64,000 bases of DNA from MPNP01 sp965221445 (GTDB lineage: Bacteria; Pseudomonadota; Alphaproteobacteria; Rhodobacterales; Rhodobacteraceae). The stretch lies in the NCBI GenBank assembly GCA_965221445.1, contig CBDCSF010000013.1, forward strand, positions 1,116,001 to 1,180,000, written 5' to 3'. The notes beneath the pieces are model-generated. The model was given only the letters and a program-made list of their open reading frames with translations, searched no databases and had not been told where the DNA came from. Positions 17,898-27,572 of the stretch are shown here, piece by piece. Within the stretch, counting starts at the first letter, position 1. Every line of letters begins with the position of its first letter. A program made the position numbers and the translations under genes.

Positions 17898-19340
17898 ATG
17901 GCTAACAATAATTCCCAAGTGTTGCCTGTTATTTTAGCGGGTGGATGGGGGACAAGGCTATGGCCTCTTTCCAGACAAAAACTTCCCAAGCAATTTCTTC
18001 CAATAATGGGAAGAAAATCCATGTTTCAGGAAACCATAGATCATGTCACTGGCTTGAGGAACGTTGGCCTGGAGATCCTTGATCCCATCATCCTGTGTCT
18101 TGATGAATACAGGTTTTTTGCCAAAGAACAATGCAACAAGCTTGGTATTGATCCAAAAATGATAATTGTTGAGAAATCCCCCAAAAATTCTTTACCTCCA
18201 CTTGCTATGGCTGCTTTTCAAGCTTTGGAATTGCAGGGTGACCCTATCCTGGTGTTACTTCCAACTGATGGCTATTTCAGCAATCTTGAAGCCATTAACC
18301 TTTCGGTTATTTCAGGAGTCTCATGGGCTGACAAGCACAAGATTGTCACCTTTGGAGTACCTCCCGAAACCTATGTGGAAGATTATGGGTATGCCCAAAT
18401 GGGCAAGCAATTGGAACCGGATGTATTCGAACTGGAACAGTTTCAAACCAAGCCAGAAACAACGGGTGAGAATGCTACGCTCGAATGGGATAAATCTCTG
18501 TGGAACCTTGGTATTTATTTGATGAAACCCTCCGCCTTTCTGGAAGAACTTGAAAACCATGACCAAAAGCTTCATGCAACGTTGCAATTGGCAAGCAAGT
18601 CAGCTGAAACTGATCCTCCCTACTTTATCCCCGGAACTCCATTTGAAACCATATCGTCAAAATCCTTTGAAAGAGGTTTTTTGGAAAACACTGTGAATGG
18701 AGTTGTTATTAAAGTGAATTCCTCCTGGACTGACCTTGGTAGCTGGGAGCGTATACATTCCGTTTCTAAACTTGATGAAAATAACAATTCCCTTACAGGA
18801 GATGTAATATCCATAAGCTCATCTGGAAACATTGTAAAATCTAATAGCCGTCTGGTGGTTACGGTTGGCGTGAAGGAATCTGTGGTTATTGAAACATCAG
18901 ATGCTGTGTTGGTTTCTACCCTTGATAAACTGGAGAAAGGAAAACAGGTCATTGCAGAATTAAAATCCAATAACCGTAATGAGTTGATCGAACATAAACG
19001 TGTTTTCAGGCCATGGGGATCTTATGAGAGTATTCGCCAGGGCGAGGGTTTTCAGGTAAAATCCCTAATGGTCAACCCCAAGGCAAAACTCTCCCTTCAA
19101 GCCCATAGATATCGTTCAGAACACTGGACTGTTGTGAGAGGTATTGCAAAAATTGTCTGTGATGACGAGACCCTCACTCTTGAACCAAATCAGTCAACAT
19201 ATATTCCGCTGGGAAGCAAACACAGGCTGGGAAACCCGGGAACTGAAGAATTGGAGGTCATAGAGGTCCAGTGTGGGAGCTATCTGGGTGAAGATGATAT
19301 AATCAGGTACGAAGATGATTTCGGAAGGCTTGAAGACTGA
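17898..19340 (+). CDS. manC: Mannose-1-phosphate guanylyltransferase / mannose-6-phosphate isomerase
   Basis: A 480-residue bifunctional type-II enzyme. The N-terminal nucleotidyltransferase domain has LAGGWGTRLWPLSRQKLPKQ (about 10-30) and VEKSPKNSLPPLAMAAF. The C-terminal cupin domain has FRPWGSYESI and LQAHRYRSEHWTVVRG, with PLGSKHRLGNPG for phosphomannose isomerase. It makes GDP-mannose for surface polysaccharide. ATG 17898 starts right before the nucleotide-binding motif; a TTG 18 nt upstream is the only alternative. The lesion-free length equals the family norm. It is a single gene here, with no glycan cluster. Confidence 0.9.
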   Translation: MANNNSQVLPVILAGGWGTRLWPLSRQKLPKQFLPIMGRKSMFQETIDHVTGLRNVGLEILDPIILCLDEYRFFAKEQCNKLGIDPKMIIVEKSPKNSLPPLAMAAFQALELQGDPILVLLPTDGYFSNLEAINLSVISGVSWADKHKIVTFGVPPETYVEDYGYAQMGKQLEPDVFELEQFQTKPETTGENATLEWDKSLWNLGIYLMKPSAFLEELENHDQKLHATLQLASKSAETDPPYFIPGTPFETISSKSFERGFLENTVNGVVIKVNSSWTDLGSWERIHSVSKLDENNNSLTGDVISISSSGNIVKSNSRLVVTVGVKESVVIETSDAVLVSTLDKLEKGKQVIAELKSNNRNELIEHKRVFRPWGSYESIRQGEGFQVKSLMVNPKAKLSLQAHRYRSEHWTVVRGIAKIVCDDETLTLEPNQSTYIPLGSKHRLGNPGTEELEVIEVQCGSYLGEDDIIRYEDDFGRLED

Positions 19341-19376
19341 GTTAACCAAATCTGAAATTAAAGCCAGGTACAACAA

Positions 19377-20318
19377 TTGATTTCCAAATTTCTAACAAAG
19401 ATTCCTAACACTCTGTTGGGAGGACTCTACATTGTCTCTTCCATGTTTATTATCGGTCTGATTGATAATTTTGTACGATTTATTGCATTGGAAGCTAGTG
19501 TTTGGCAGTTTCATTTCCTGAGATCAACAATCGGTTCAATCGCAATTATCATTTTTTGTGCCTACAAGGGACATAGCATCTGGCCTCAAAGACCCGGGAT
19601 TGTTTTTATTCGCTCCGTTTTTATCGCATCCTCAATGATCCTTTACTTTGGTTCTCTTGCTCTTTTGCCGATCGCAGAAGCTGGTGCCGGTCTATTCAGT
19701 TCACCCATATTTATTCTGGGGTTCTCCGTTCTATTCTTTAGAACCAGGATTGGATTTCTCAGGATATTATGTGTAGGGTTTGGATTTGCAGGCGCTTTGT
19801 TGGTCCTAAAACCAGATTTTGGTAATTTAAGCGTACTTACATTTTTTCCCTTGATGGCTGGGTCCCTATACGCCATGGGGCAAATCCTTACTCGACACTA
19901 TTGTGCCGACGAGAAAACCTCAGTGCTGTTATTTGGCTTTTTTGCCATGATTGGTATTTTTGGATTTGTAGGTTCTGTATTCCTAACCTACCTGGATCTG
20001 TCTCCTGAAACCATTGCATTGGCACCATTTTTTCTGACCGGTTGGCAACCCATTACTTCCGAATTTCTGTTCTGGACAGTGATTCAAGCATCAGGTTCAC
20101 TCATTGCCGTTGCTGGACTAATCAAAGGTTACCAGGTTGCAGAGCCTACCTTTGTAGCAATTTTTGAGTACAGTTTTTTGATCTTTGCTGGCTTTTGGGG
20201 TTGGATTATTTGGTCCCAAATCCCTGATGGTATTGGAATGTTCGGTATCGCACTGATAATGGGTGCTGGGATTGTAATCACCATGAGATCCCTACCCTTG
20301 AAGCCCGGAAAACAATAA
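19377..20318 (+). CDS. EamA/DMT-superfamily transporter
   Basis: 313 residues with ten predicted membrane helices arranged as two EamA repeats (about 15-145 and 165-300). It starts at TTG 19377, with no ATG earlier than the first helix. Loops such as FFRTRIGFLRILCVGFGFAGALLVLKPDF are usual for metabolite exporters of this superfamily. Substrate is unknown. It begins 36 nt after manC, so may share its transcript, though no functional connection is evident. Confidence 0.78.
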   Translation: MISKFLTKIPNTLLGGLYIVSSMFIIGLIDNFVRFIALEASVWQFHFLRSTIGSIAIIIFCAYKGHSIWPQRPGIVFIRSVFIASSMILYFGSLALLPIAEAGAGLFSSPIFILGFSVLFFRTRIGFLRILCVGFGFAGALLVLKPDFGNLSVLTFFPLMAGSLYAMGQILTRHYCADEKTSVLLFGFFAMIGIFGFVGSVFLTYLDLSPETIALAPFFLTGWQPITSEFLFWTVIQASGSLIAVAGLIKGYQVAEPTFVAIFEYSFLIFAGFWGWIIWSQIPDGIGMFGIALIMGAGIVITMRSLPLKPGKQ

Positions 20319-20512
20319 CAGGTTAAATTTTGATATCCTCAATTCCATTGTTGAAAACCTCCCATGTCTTAATGGTTCTAAATACAAACAGACTGCGGTA
20401 TTAACTTGAAAATCCTCTTTCAAAATCTAGTATCAAAATCGGCTTATTTCATAACGGCCCTAAGTTATAATTTTTTTAACAAGATTCCCAATTATTAAGA
20501 ACTGGAAGGTTG

Positions 20513-21334
20513 ATGATAAAGAATAGAGTAAAAAAGGGCTTTAATGAAAAAAGACCCATATTGAATGCTTGGTGTTCTATAGCCAATCCATTTGTATCCG
20601 AAATTCTTGCTGCCCAGGGATATGACAGTATTACGGTTGATATGCAGCATGGCGTGATAGATTATACTGATGCCGTGAGGATGTTCCAAACCATGAGGGC
20701 TAGTAATACCACTCCGATGGCAAGGGTTCCCTGGTTGGAACCAGGAATAATTATGAAGTCCCTGGATGCAGGTGCTTACGGTATCATTTGCCCGATGATA
20801 AATAATCGTACCCAAGCTGAAGAACTCGTATCGTATGTACGTTACCCGCCTTCAGGATCACGAAGTTTTGGTCCTACCAGAGCATTATACGGAGCAGGAG
20901 AAAATTATTACAAGGAAGCTAATGAAAATGTAACATGCTTTGCAATGATTGAGACCGGTGAAGCCTACTCCAACCTCCGGGAAATTGTAACCACTCCTGG
21001 ACTTGATGGTGTTTACATCGGCCCGGCAGACCTAACTCTGGGCGTTACCAAAGGTTCTTTACCCCCAGGTTTGGACCGAAATGAACCGGAAATGGTCGAG
21101 TGCATCAAGAATATTATGTTTGCCTGCAAGGATGAAGGTATTATCGCTGGCATTCACACCGGTTCATCTGAGTATGCAATAAAGGCCATTAAATGGGGGT
21201 TTGATCTGGTAACCCTTCTCAGTGATGTCAGGTTGCTTTCCGGTGCAGCCAAACAAAACATAACCGAGGTTCGGCAAGGATTGGATATCATTGAAAATAG
21301 TGAAGCAGAAGAAGACCAAACTTCCAGTTATTAA
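20513..21334 (+). CDS. hpaI: HpaI/HpcH-family class II aldolase
   Basis: A 273-residue metal-dependent aldolase. The pyruvate/metal-site segments are visible: YDSITVDMQHGVIDYTDA, ARVPWLEPG, DAGAYGIICPMINN, FAMIETGEA and GVYIGPADLTLG. The family splits 4-hydroxy-2-oxo acids to pyruvate plus an aldehyde. With an hpa operon in the window, cleavage of 4-hydroxy-2-oxoheptanedioate is a natural job, although it lies 17 kb away. ATG 20513 follows a GGAAGG. The next gene, hprK, begins 4 nt after its stop. Non-hpa aldolases of this family are common, so the symbol is tentative. Confidence 0.65.
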   Translation: MIKNRVKKGFNEKRPILNAWCSIANPFVSEILAAQGYDSITVDMQHGVIDYTDAVRMFQTMRASNTTPMARVPWLEPGIIMKSLDAGAYGIICPMINNRTQAEELVSYVRYPPSGSRSFGPTRALYGAGENYYKEANENVTCFAMIETGEAYSNLREIVTTPGLDGVYIGPADLTLGVTKGSLPPGLDRNEPEMVECIKNIMFACKDEGIIAGIHTGSSEYAIKAIKWGFDLVTLLSDVRLLSGAAKQNITEVRQGLDIIENSEAEEDQTSSY

Positions 21335-21338
21335 TTGA

Positions 21339-21773
21339 ATGGAAGAAGCTGATGACAAGGAACTAATCCTGAATGCTTCAGCGATTGCCCTTAAGGATAA
21401 AGGAGTTCTTATTGTCGGTCCCTCAGGTTCCGGAAAAAGTACTCTGGCCATGGAAATGATATCCCTTGGTGCAACACTGATTGCTGATGATCAAACCATC
21501 GTAATGAATGAGCCTGATGGTTTGTATCTGGGACCTCTGGATAGTAATGCAGGATTGATTGAGGCCAGAAATGTGGGGATTCTGAAAGTGCCCTGGCAAG
21601 AGCGTGTCAAACTTTCCACCGTTGTTAACCTTTCTGAAAAGGAAACAGAACGCCTACCTCCCTTTAGAACATTTGAATTATTAAATAACAAACTCCCTTG
21701 TATTTATGCTAAAGGCAACAAATTCATTGCCAAGACATTATATGTTTTGTTTGCTGGAAAACGGATTCACTAG
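21339..21773 (+). CDS. hprK: HPr kinase/phosphorylase, short alphaproteobacterial form
   Basis: 144 residues, lacking the N-terminal domain of the Firmicute enzyme, as is usual in alphaproteobacteria. The P-loop is GPSGSGKST (about 28-36), followed by LIADDQTIV and the signature GLIEARNVGILKVPW. It phosphorylates HPr on a Ser. It lies 119 nt upstream of the EIIA gene and close to HPr, the usual arrangement. The rapZ gene often found between them in relatives is absent. Enzyme I is not in the window. Confidence 0.86.
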   Translation: MEEADDKELILNASAIALKDKGVLIVGPSGSGKSTLAMEMISLGATLIADDQTIVMNEPDGLYLGPLDSNAGLIEARNVGILKVPWQERVKLSTVVNLSEKETERLPPFRTFELLNNKLPCIYAKGNKFIAKTLYVLFAGKRIH

Positions 21774-21892
21774 AATATAACCCAAATCTTAAGGATGATT
21801 TTTAAACTTCCATGGTATACTCTGAAGTTAATGGCTAATGTAAATTGTATGTCACAAGTTCCCCTTGAAGAAAATAAAGAGGGTTGTACCAA

Positions 21893-22279
21893 GTGATAGG
21901 TATCGTGATAGTTGCAAATGGTAATTTTGCGATTGAACTTTGTGACTGTCTAGAACAGATTTTGGGGAAACAGCAAAATTTGACCGCCATAACCATGGAT
22001 GATGGTTATAACCGGAATGAAAAAGAAGCCGAGATTTGTACCGCCATTTGTGAGGTGGATCAAGGCGAAGGGGTTGTTATTTTAACCGACATTTATGGCA
22101 GTTCACCATCCAATTTATCCGTTTGTGCCTGTCGAAAAACTCCAGGAACAATTCTGACAGGGGTCAACCTCCCAATGTTGATAAAGCTGGTTAAATCAAG
22201 AAACAAAAGTCTTTCGGAAGCTACGAAGCTTGCTTTCGAAGCTGGCCGTCAGCATATCAGAATTTATGAGGAAAGGTGA
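21893..22279 (+). CDS. EIIA-Man-like PTS protein lacking the phosphorylatable His
   Basis: A 128-residue EIIA of the mannose family from GTG 21893 (MIGIVIVANG); a TTG 9 nt upstream is possible but the family N-terminus is MIGIVLVTHG. The conserved T-H-G at the active site reads A-N-G: codon GCA-AAT-GGT puts Asn at residue 9, where the His phosphorylated by HPr should be. The rest of the fold is well kept, including LTDIYGSSPSNLS and TGVNLPMLIKL. HPr and HprK next door look intact, so this EIIA may be a phosphorylation-blind regulator. It starts the EIIA-HPr-acyltransferase run and ends 3 nt before ptsH. Confidence 0.82.
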   Translation: MIGIVIVANGNFAIELCDCLEQILGKQQNLTAITMDDGYNRNEKEAEICTAICEVDQGEGVVILTDIYGSSPSNLSVCACRKTPGTILTGVNLPMLIKLVKSRNKSLSEATKLAFEAGRQHIRIYEER

Positions 22280-22282
22280 ACA

Positions 22283-22555
22283 ATGGCCATTAAATTCGAC
22301 CTCGAAATAATCAATGAAAAGGGGCTTCATGCCAGGGCCTCAGCAAAATTTGTAGAAACTGTTGAAAAACATAGATCAGGGGTTGAGGTTTCCTATGATG
22401 GCTTGACGGTTGCAGGTGACTCGATAATGGGATTATTAACTTTGGCCGCTTCCAAAGGCTCAATCATTTCTCTGGAAATCTTTGGGGATGATGAAGAGGA
22501 ACTGAAGTTGGCCTTGGAAGCTTTGGTTTCGGAAAAGTTTTATGAAGAATCATGA
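22283..22555 (+). CDS. ptsH: Phosphocarrier protein HPr
   Basis: A 90-residue HPr. The EI-phosphorylated His is in NEKGLHARASAKFV (His16) and the HprK-target Ser in GDSIMGLLTLAASKG (about Ser49). Both sites are intact, so it can act in a phosphorelay and as a regulatory HPr-Ser-P. The three-nt gap from EIIA and the 14-nt overlap with the acyltransferase gene indicate one operon. No sugar permease is present, so this is the regulatory type of PTS found in alphaproteobacteria. Confidence 0.92.
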   Translation: MAIKFDLEIINEKGLHARASAKFVETVEKHRSGVEVSYDGLTVAGDSIMGLLTLAASKGSIISLEIFGDDEEELKLALEALVSEKFYEES

Positions 22556-23477
22556 TCGACAGGGGGATTCCTCAGTAATAATATCTGATCTAACCGGATT
22601 CCCCGAAGGTTATGAGAAGCCCTTTACTGATGATCCGGATTATCAGCCCTATAAAAGCAAACAATTATCTTATGGAAACACATTTCCTGGTTCTTACCGG
22701 GGTGCCATAATCAGGGTTATTGAATGGTTCACCGGTAAATTGACCCTGATTAAACTGATCAGGATCTATGAAAGTACAGGTCGGTTTCCCAACCAGACCT
22801 TTTTCAGTAAGGCCCTGGAATTATTGCAAATTGAACTTCTTACTCCAAGGGAACAGATTGAAAAAATTCCCAAGACAGGGCCGATAATCATGGTTGCCAA
22901 TCATCCGCATGGGTTGGTTGATGGGCTTATTCTTGCTGAGTTCTGTGAACGAATAAGGAGTGATTTTAAAATTCTTACCAGGGAATTACTCAACACTATC
23001 CCCGAGATTCAGGATAACCTTCTTCCAGTTGCCTTTCCTCATGTTGAGGATTCAGTCAAACAAAACATAGCCATGAGAAAAACAGCAATGGATCACTTGG
23101 CCACCGGAGGTGTCGTTGTTCTCTTTCCTGCCGGGCAAGTGGCTTCTGCACCCAGCTGGTTTGCCCCTTCGCTCGAGGCTTCTTGGAATCCCTTTACAGC
23201 GAAATTGATTCGGCGAAGCAATGCTCGGATTGTCCCGGTTTTTTTCCCAGGGGAAAACAGCCGATGGTATCATTGGGCCAATTTGATTTCACCTACACTT
23301 CGTCAATCCCTTCTATTACACGAGATTGCACACTCAATGAAGAAACCCCAGAATCCAATCATCGGGGATGTGATTGAACGTGAGGAAATTGACAACTTCA
23401 AGGGAACCACAGAAGAATTAATGAGTTGGTTGCGTGCAAGAACGTTGGCTTTGGGAGATGAAGTGAACGGCAATTGA
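22542..23477 (+). CDS. Lysophospholipid acyltransferase (PlsC-like family)
   Basis: 311 residues. The acyltransferase core has VANHPHGLVDGL (HX4D-type motif, about 116-128), LFPAGQVAS, and IVPVFFPGENSRWYH. It transfers acyl chains to lysophospholipid or related acceptors at the inner membrane. The N-terminal 100 residues include a basic amphipathic region. It overlaps ptsH by 14 nt, a conjunction seen in other alphaproteobacteria. Exact acceptor (lyso-PA or lyso-ornithine lipid) is unknown. Confidence 0.76.
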   Translation: MKNHDRQGDSSVIISDLTGFPEGYEKPFTDDPDYQPYKSKQLSYGNTFPGSYRGAIIRVIEWFTGKLTLIKLIRIYESTGRFPNQTFFSKALELLQIELLTPREQIEKIPKTGPIIMVANHPHGLVDGLILAEFCERIRSDFKILTRELLNTIPEIQDNLLPVAFPHVEDSVKQNIAMRKTAMDHLATGGVVVLFPAGQVASAPSWFAPSLEASWNPFTAKLIRRSNARIVPVFFPGENSRWYHWANLISPTLRQSLLLHEIAHSMKKPQNPIIGDVIEREEIDNFKGTTEELMSWLRARTLALGDEVNGN

Positions 23478-23693
23478 CGATTTAGTTTAACTTGGTTGAA
23501 CATCGTTTAATCTGCTTGATTAATCTCAAATCACCTCATAAAGAGGTATAATCGGTGGGAGTTTATACCCTGAAATAGGTGCAGGTTTGGGAAATTAATT
23601 GTCATGAAAGCCATAACATTCTCATAATCAAAGGTTAGTCATGGGAAGGTAGTCTAGTTAACCAAATGCAAATAGGAAATCGGAACTGCTGAA

Positions 23694-24927
23694 ATGAACA
23701 AAAACGAACTTCTAGAATTGATATTAATGGGTGAGAATTCAGGCCTAGAATTCAAACGTGATGATATTCGTCCAGAACAATTAGCAAAGGAGGTCGTTGC
23801 CCTCGCTAATTTTCAAGGGGGCGTATATTGCTTGGTGTAGAAGATGATGGAACCGTCAGCGGTATTCAAAGCAACAATCTGGAGAAATGGGTTTATGACA
23901 CTGTCTTTGAGAAAATACACCCCTCAATTATCCCATTTTATGAAGAGATTCCCTTGGAGGGAGATAAGCGTGTGGCGGTGATTACCGTGAGTCAAGGTAC
24001 TACAAAACCGTATGTTGTACGCTCACATCATCGTGAAAGCATTTATATTAGGATTGGAAGCTCGTCAAGATTGGCAAAGCGCGAGCAACAAATGAGGCTT
24101 TACCAATGGGGATTGTTACACCCGGAACTTCTACCAGTATCGGGAAGTGGATTTTTTGACCTCAGTCATGACCGCTTGAAAGGATATCTCACCTCGGTAA
24201 TGGGTGATGCAGAAGTACCAAGAGATGATATTGAGTGGTACAAACGACTTCAACAGTTGGGTTTTATGTGTGAATTGGAAAACAAAACCCAAGCTTGTAC
24301 TATCGCCGGACTTGTTCTTTTTGGACATTCTCCAAGGCGGTTTCAACGTCAGGCCGGTGTCAGATGGATGGCATTCCCGGATCTGAAAAAGGATTATGGT
24401 GCCCTTGATGATAGAATAATTGATGACCCCTTGGTTGCTTTAAGTGATCTCTCACCAAGAGGTGTAATTACTATTATGGAAAGAGGCCTTTTTGAAAACA
24501 TTATTGAAGTAATGCGGCCTTTTGTATCAGAAGAATCTAAGGAAATTGACTCTTCACTAGTCGAGAACGTCATTGGTTTTATCCAATACCAGCTATTCGG
24601 GAGGCATTGGTTAATGCAGTTGCTCACAGAGATTGGACAAGAAATGAAGAGATTGAGGTTGTAAGTTATTCAAATCGCCTCGAAATCATTAGTCCTGGTG
24701 CCTTGCCAAATTCAATGACAATTGAAAAAATGATTGCAGGTCAACGGTTGGCCCGAAATCAGTTGATTGTTGATGTTCTTCGAGATTACGGGTATGTTGA
24801 TGCCCGAGGTATGGGGGTTAGAAATAAAATCATTCCTCTCGTTAACGAATACAATGGAACTGAACCAGAGTTCCTGGCAACGGAGGATTATTTTAAGGTT
24901 GTGTTCTACAGGGGACAAAATGTTTAA
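23694..24927 (+). pseudogene. AlbA_2 (Schlafen-like)/HATPase regulator gene with two frameshifts
   Basis: Three overlapping frames together rebuild one COG2865-type protein. The first piece is 23694-23840 (N-terminal, GENSGLEFKRDDIRPEQLAKEVVALANFQGG). The second continues ILLGVEDDGTVSGI and reaches about 24580. The third continues YPIPAIREALVNAVAHRDWTR to 24927. The first shift is at GGGGG (about 23817-23821), the second at TTTT (about 24577-24580). In each, one more base in the homopolymer would restore the frame and the family motif. Either the gene is decaying or both are homopolymer sequencing errors. Intact relatives are DNA-binding/ATPase-like regulators, sometimes in defence or toxin contexts. 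Confidence 0.8.
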
Positions 24928-25149
24928 CTCGTATTTATCTCGACTAAATTAAGAGTAAGATTTGAGGCTAAAATCAAATTGCGAAACCTGTCTAAACTCA
25001 AATCAGATTAAAATTAAAGGCCTCAATTTGGCAACATTGTGCTAATTGTTCAAAAGCAACCGGGAGACGAAGAGGCCGCTCATGTTCGAAATGTAAGTCG
25101 TTAGTACCCCATGCAGTCAGTATTAAAAACCATTTGAATAATTTCTAAA

Positions 25150-26226
25150 GTGGCTAATACAATCCGAAATGTATACCAAGATCTAATCAAGGGAGGTTTG
25201 CTAGATCACGACCCGGCACAAGCCGATGTAATTGGTGATTTGGAAGATCTTGAGAAAACATTGCTTGAACCCGAATCCTCTTCTGGCATTATTGGTAGGT
25301 TTTTCGGAAAAAAAAGATCCCTCAATAGAGGGTTGTACCTTTGGGGAAGCGTTGGAAGGGGAAAATCCATGCTTATGGATTTATTTTTTGACAACATCCC
25401 AATTGTACAAAAAAGGCGGCTACATTTTCTAACCTTCATTCAGGAAATTCATGAGAAACTCAGGGAAATCAGACAAAATGAGGTTGAGGATGTCATACCA
25501 CCCCTTAGTGACATTTTGGTGAAAAACACAAAATTCCTTTGTCTTGATGAGTTTCAGATAGACAACGTACCCGATGGGGTGATCGTTGGGAGATTGTTGG
25601 AAAATCTATTCACCAAAGGAACAATCCTGTTTACTACTTCCAACAGACATCCTTCAGAACTTTATAAGGATGGGCTTAACCGTCATCTGATAGAACCCTA
25701 TATTGAGGTATTTAAATCCAACTTGAATGTAATTCAATTTGGAGGGCAGCTGGACCACAGAAAGAACAAGTTAAGTGGAAAGCAATCATACTTTTATCCT
25801 GCCAATGATTTTGCCAGCAAGGAATTGAATGTAATTTGGAACGAATTATCAGGGGGGCATTCAGAGCAATTGAAGATTGAATTCAAAGGTAGAGAGATTT
25901 TCTTCCAACAATTCTCAAATGGTGCCCTCAGAACCCGTTTCTGGGAGTTATGCGGTCAACCACTGGGCCCACCGGATTTCTTGGCAATTGCCAACAATAT
26001 TAAAGTATTGATACTGGAGGATGTCCCACTTTTGTCCCGATTAAATTACAATGAAGCCAAGCGCTTTGTCATGTTGGTTGACACGCTTTATGAGAACAAA
26101 ATTAAATTATTTGTATCAGCGGCTTCCAGCCCGGAAAACCTATATATTGAAGGGAGCGAATCCTTTGAGTTTAATCGGGCTGTATCAAGATTAAACGAAA
26201 TGCAAAGCGCTAATTGGGGGAATTAA
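25150..26226 (+). CDS. zapE: ZapE/AFG1-family ATPase
   Basis: A 358-residue AAA-type ATPase. Walker A is WGSVGRGKSMLMD (about 65-77). LHFLTFIQEIHEKLRE is the family helix. Walker B is FLCLDEFQI, and a sensor-like TTSNRHPSELYKDGLNR follows. ZapE stabilises the Z-ring during division in bacteria and is the homologue of mitochondrial AFG1. It begins with GTG 25150. It is a single gene; hbd converges from the other strand. Confidence 0.88.
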   Translation: MANTIRNVYQDLIKGGLLDHDPAQADVIGDLEDLEKTLLEPESSSGIIGRFFGKKRSLNRGLYLWGSVGRGKSMLMDLFFDNIPIVQKRRLHFLTFIQEIHEKLREIRQNEVEDVIPPLSDILVKNTKFLCLDEFQIDNVPDGVIVGRLLENLFTKGTILFTTSNRHPSELYKDGLNRHLIEPYIEVFKSNLNVIQFGGQLDHRKNKLSGKQSYFYPANDFASKELNVIWNELSGGHSEQLKIEFKGREIFFQQFSNGALRTRFWELCGQPLGPPDFLAIANNIKVLILEDVPLLSRLNYNEAKRFVMLVDTLYENKIKLFVSAASSPENLYIEGSESFEFNRAVSRLNEMQSANWGN

Positions 26227-26367
26227 GTTCTGAATTGGCTTATAACTTTGGGTGAATTCGACAGTCCAGATCGAATTTCCTTGTCGAGGGAGTAAGCAAA
26301 TTGCCTATAACATTCTGTGAACAACAATTTCGGTCTCTTGGTCAGAATTTTAAAGCGAGACCAAATT

Positions 26368-27243
26368 TTAACGGGTTGGTTGTTTGGGATCAAAGTGATA
26401 GTCATAGAAGCCCCGCATCTTTTTCTTGCCCAACCATTTCGCTTCCACATATTTTTTCAGCAATGGACACGGTAGGTATTTTGTATCACCCAGCCCATTG
26501 TGAAGCACTTCCATTATTGACTGGCAAGTATCCAATCCGATAAAGTCAGCAAGTTCCAAAGGTCCCATGGGGTGGTTAGCCCCCAATTTCATGGATTTAT
26601 CAATTGATTCAACATTCCCTACTCCCTCATACAGGGCATAGATGGCTTCATTAATCATGGGCATGAGTATCCGGTTTACGATAAACCCAGGAAAATCTTC
26701 CGAAGAGGTATGGGTCTTACCCAAGGTTTTTACCACCTTCTTCAATTCTTCGTAGATCATGTCTCCCGTTGCGATTCCCCGTACCAACTCCACCAGTTTC
26801 ATCTGGGGAACCGGATTCATGAAATGAAATCCCATAAACCTTTCGGGTCTGTCAGTTTTGGCACCCAAGCGGGTAATAGAAATGGATGAGGTATTGGTTG
26901 TCAGTAGCGTATCGTCTTCCAGATAATTTTGGAGTTCCTCAAAGATACTGTTCTTTACTTCTTCATTCTCAACAGCACATTCAATGATTAAGTCAGATTG
27001 GCCAAGTTCTGGAAGCCTTCTTTTGATACTTATTCTACCAAGCGCTTCCTTCTTCTCACCAATGGTTAGCTTTTCCAGGTCAATAAGCTTGTTCATATTC
27101 TTTTCGATACTTTGAAAGCCGGTAAAAGCAGCTTCGAAAGAAGAATCGTGGAGCAAGACCTGGTACCCTGCCAAAGCAAAGACATGGGCTATGCCGTTTC
27201 CCATTTGTCCAGCACCGACAACTCCGATTTTATTGATTTTCAT
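26368..27243 (-). CDS. hbd: 3-hydroxyacyl-CoA (3-hydroxybutyryl-CoA) dehydrogenase
   Basis: A 291-residue single-domain dehydrogenase. The NAD loop is IGVVGAGQMGNGIAHVFA (about 5-22). The catalytic His/Glu pair is in GFHFMNPVPQMKLVELV. HPMGPLELADFIGLD is in the dimer domain. ATG 27243 (MKINKIGVV) matches family starts; seven more codons upstream are unlikely. In related genomes hbd lies with etfBA and the cobalamin adenosyltransferase; here it sits 2 kb upstream on the opposite strand, suggesting a local inversion. Confidence 0.87.
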   Translation of the reverse strand: MKINKIGVVGAGQMGNGIAHVFALAGYQVLLHDSSFEAAFTGFQSIEKNMNKLIDLEKLTIGEKKEALGRISIKRRLPELGQSDLIIECAVENEEVKNSIFEELQNYLEDDTLLTTNTSSISITRLGAKTDRPERFMGFHFMNPVPQMKLVELVRGIATGDMIYEELKKVVKTLGKTHTSSEDFPGFIVNRILMPMINEAIYALYEGVGNVESIDKSMKLGANHPMGPLELADFIGLDTCQSIMEVLHNGLGDTKYLPCPLLKKYVEAKWLGKKKMRGFYDYHFDPKQPTR

Positions 27244-27490
27244 AATTTTCCTGTTTTTTACCAAACCACTGTAGTCTTAAGGTATTTTCCTGATACTCTA
27301 TGTCAACTTGGTTTAAGTATTACGTTGATTATTTGAAGCAAATTGCTGAAAATCGAAATTTTAAGTTCTTTGGACCCTCAAAATTGTGAAATATTTAAGA
27401 ATTTTTCATTATGAATACCGTTTACTCATGCTAAAAAACTGCCTTTGTACTTCCTACATTTGTCTAATAGCAGTTTATTACTCAATACTG

Positions 27491-27516
27491 TAGATAAAAT
27501 TACACGGTTTTATCTA
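27491..27516. promoter_or_regulatory. Inverted repeat (candidate operator) before the SDR gene
   Basis: Perfect 9-bp arms TAGATAAAA and TTTTATCTA flank 8 nt, centred about 70 nt before the SDR ATG at 27573. It lies in the 329-nt divergent gap 27244-27572 between hbd and the SDR gene, where promoters for both must be. It is too AT-rich to be a convincing terminator and has no T-run, so an operator is more likely. Nothing else in the gap could be assigned. Confidence 0.4.
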
Positions 27517-27572
27517 ATTTGTGAACTGTAACTGGTATCAAAGTAAAATTTATGAATCCAGGATAAGTATTT

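Noticed and set aside
23540..23570. ACCTC-ATAAA-GAGGT hairpin after the acyltransferase gene as a terminator
   Set aside because: Only 5 bp and no following T-run.
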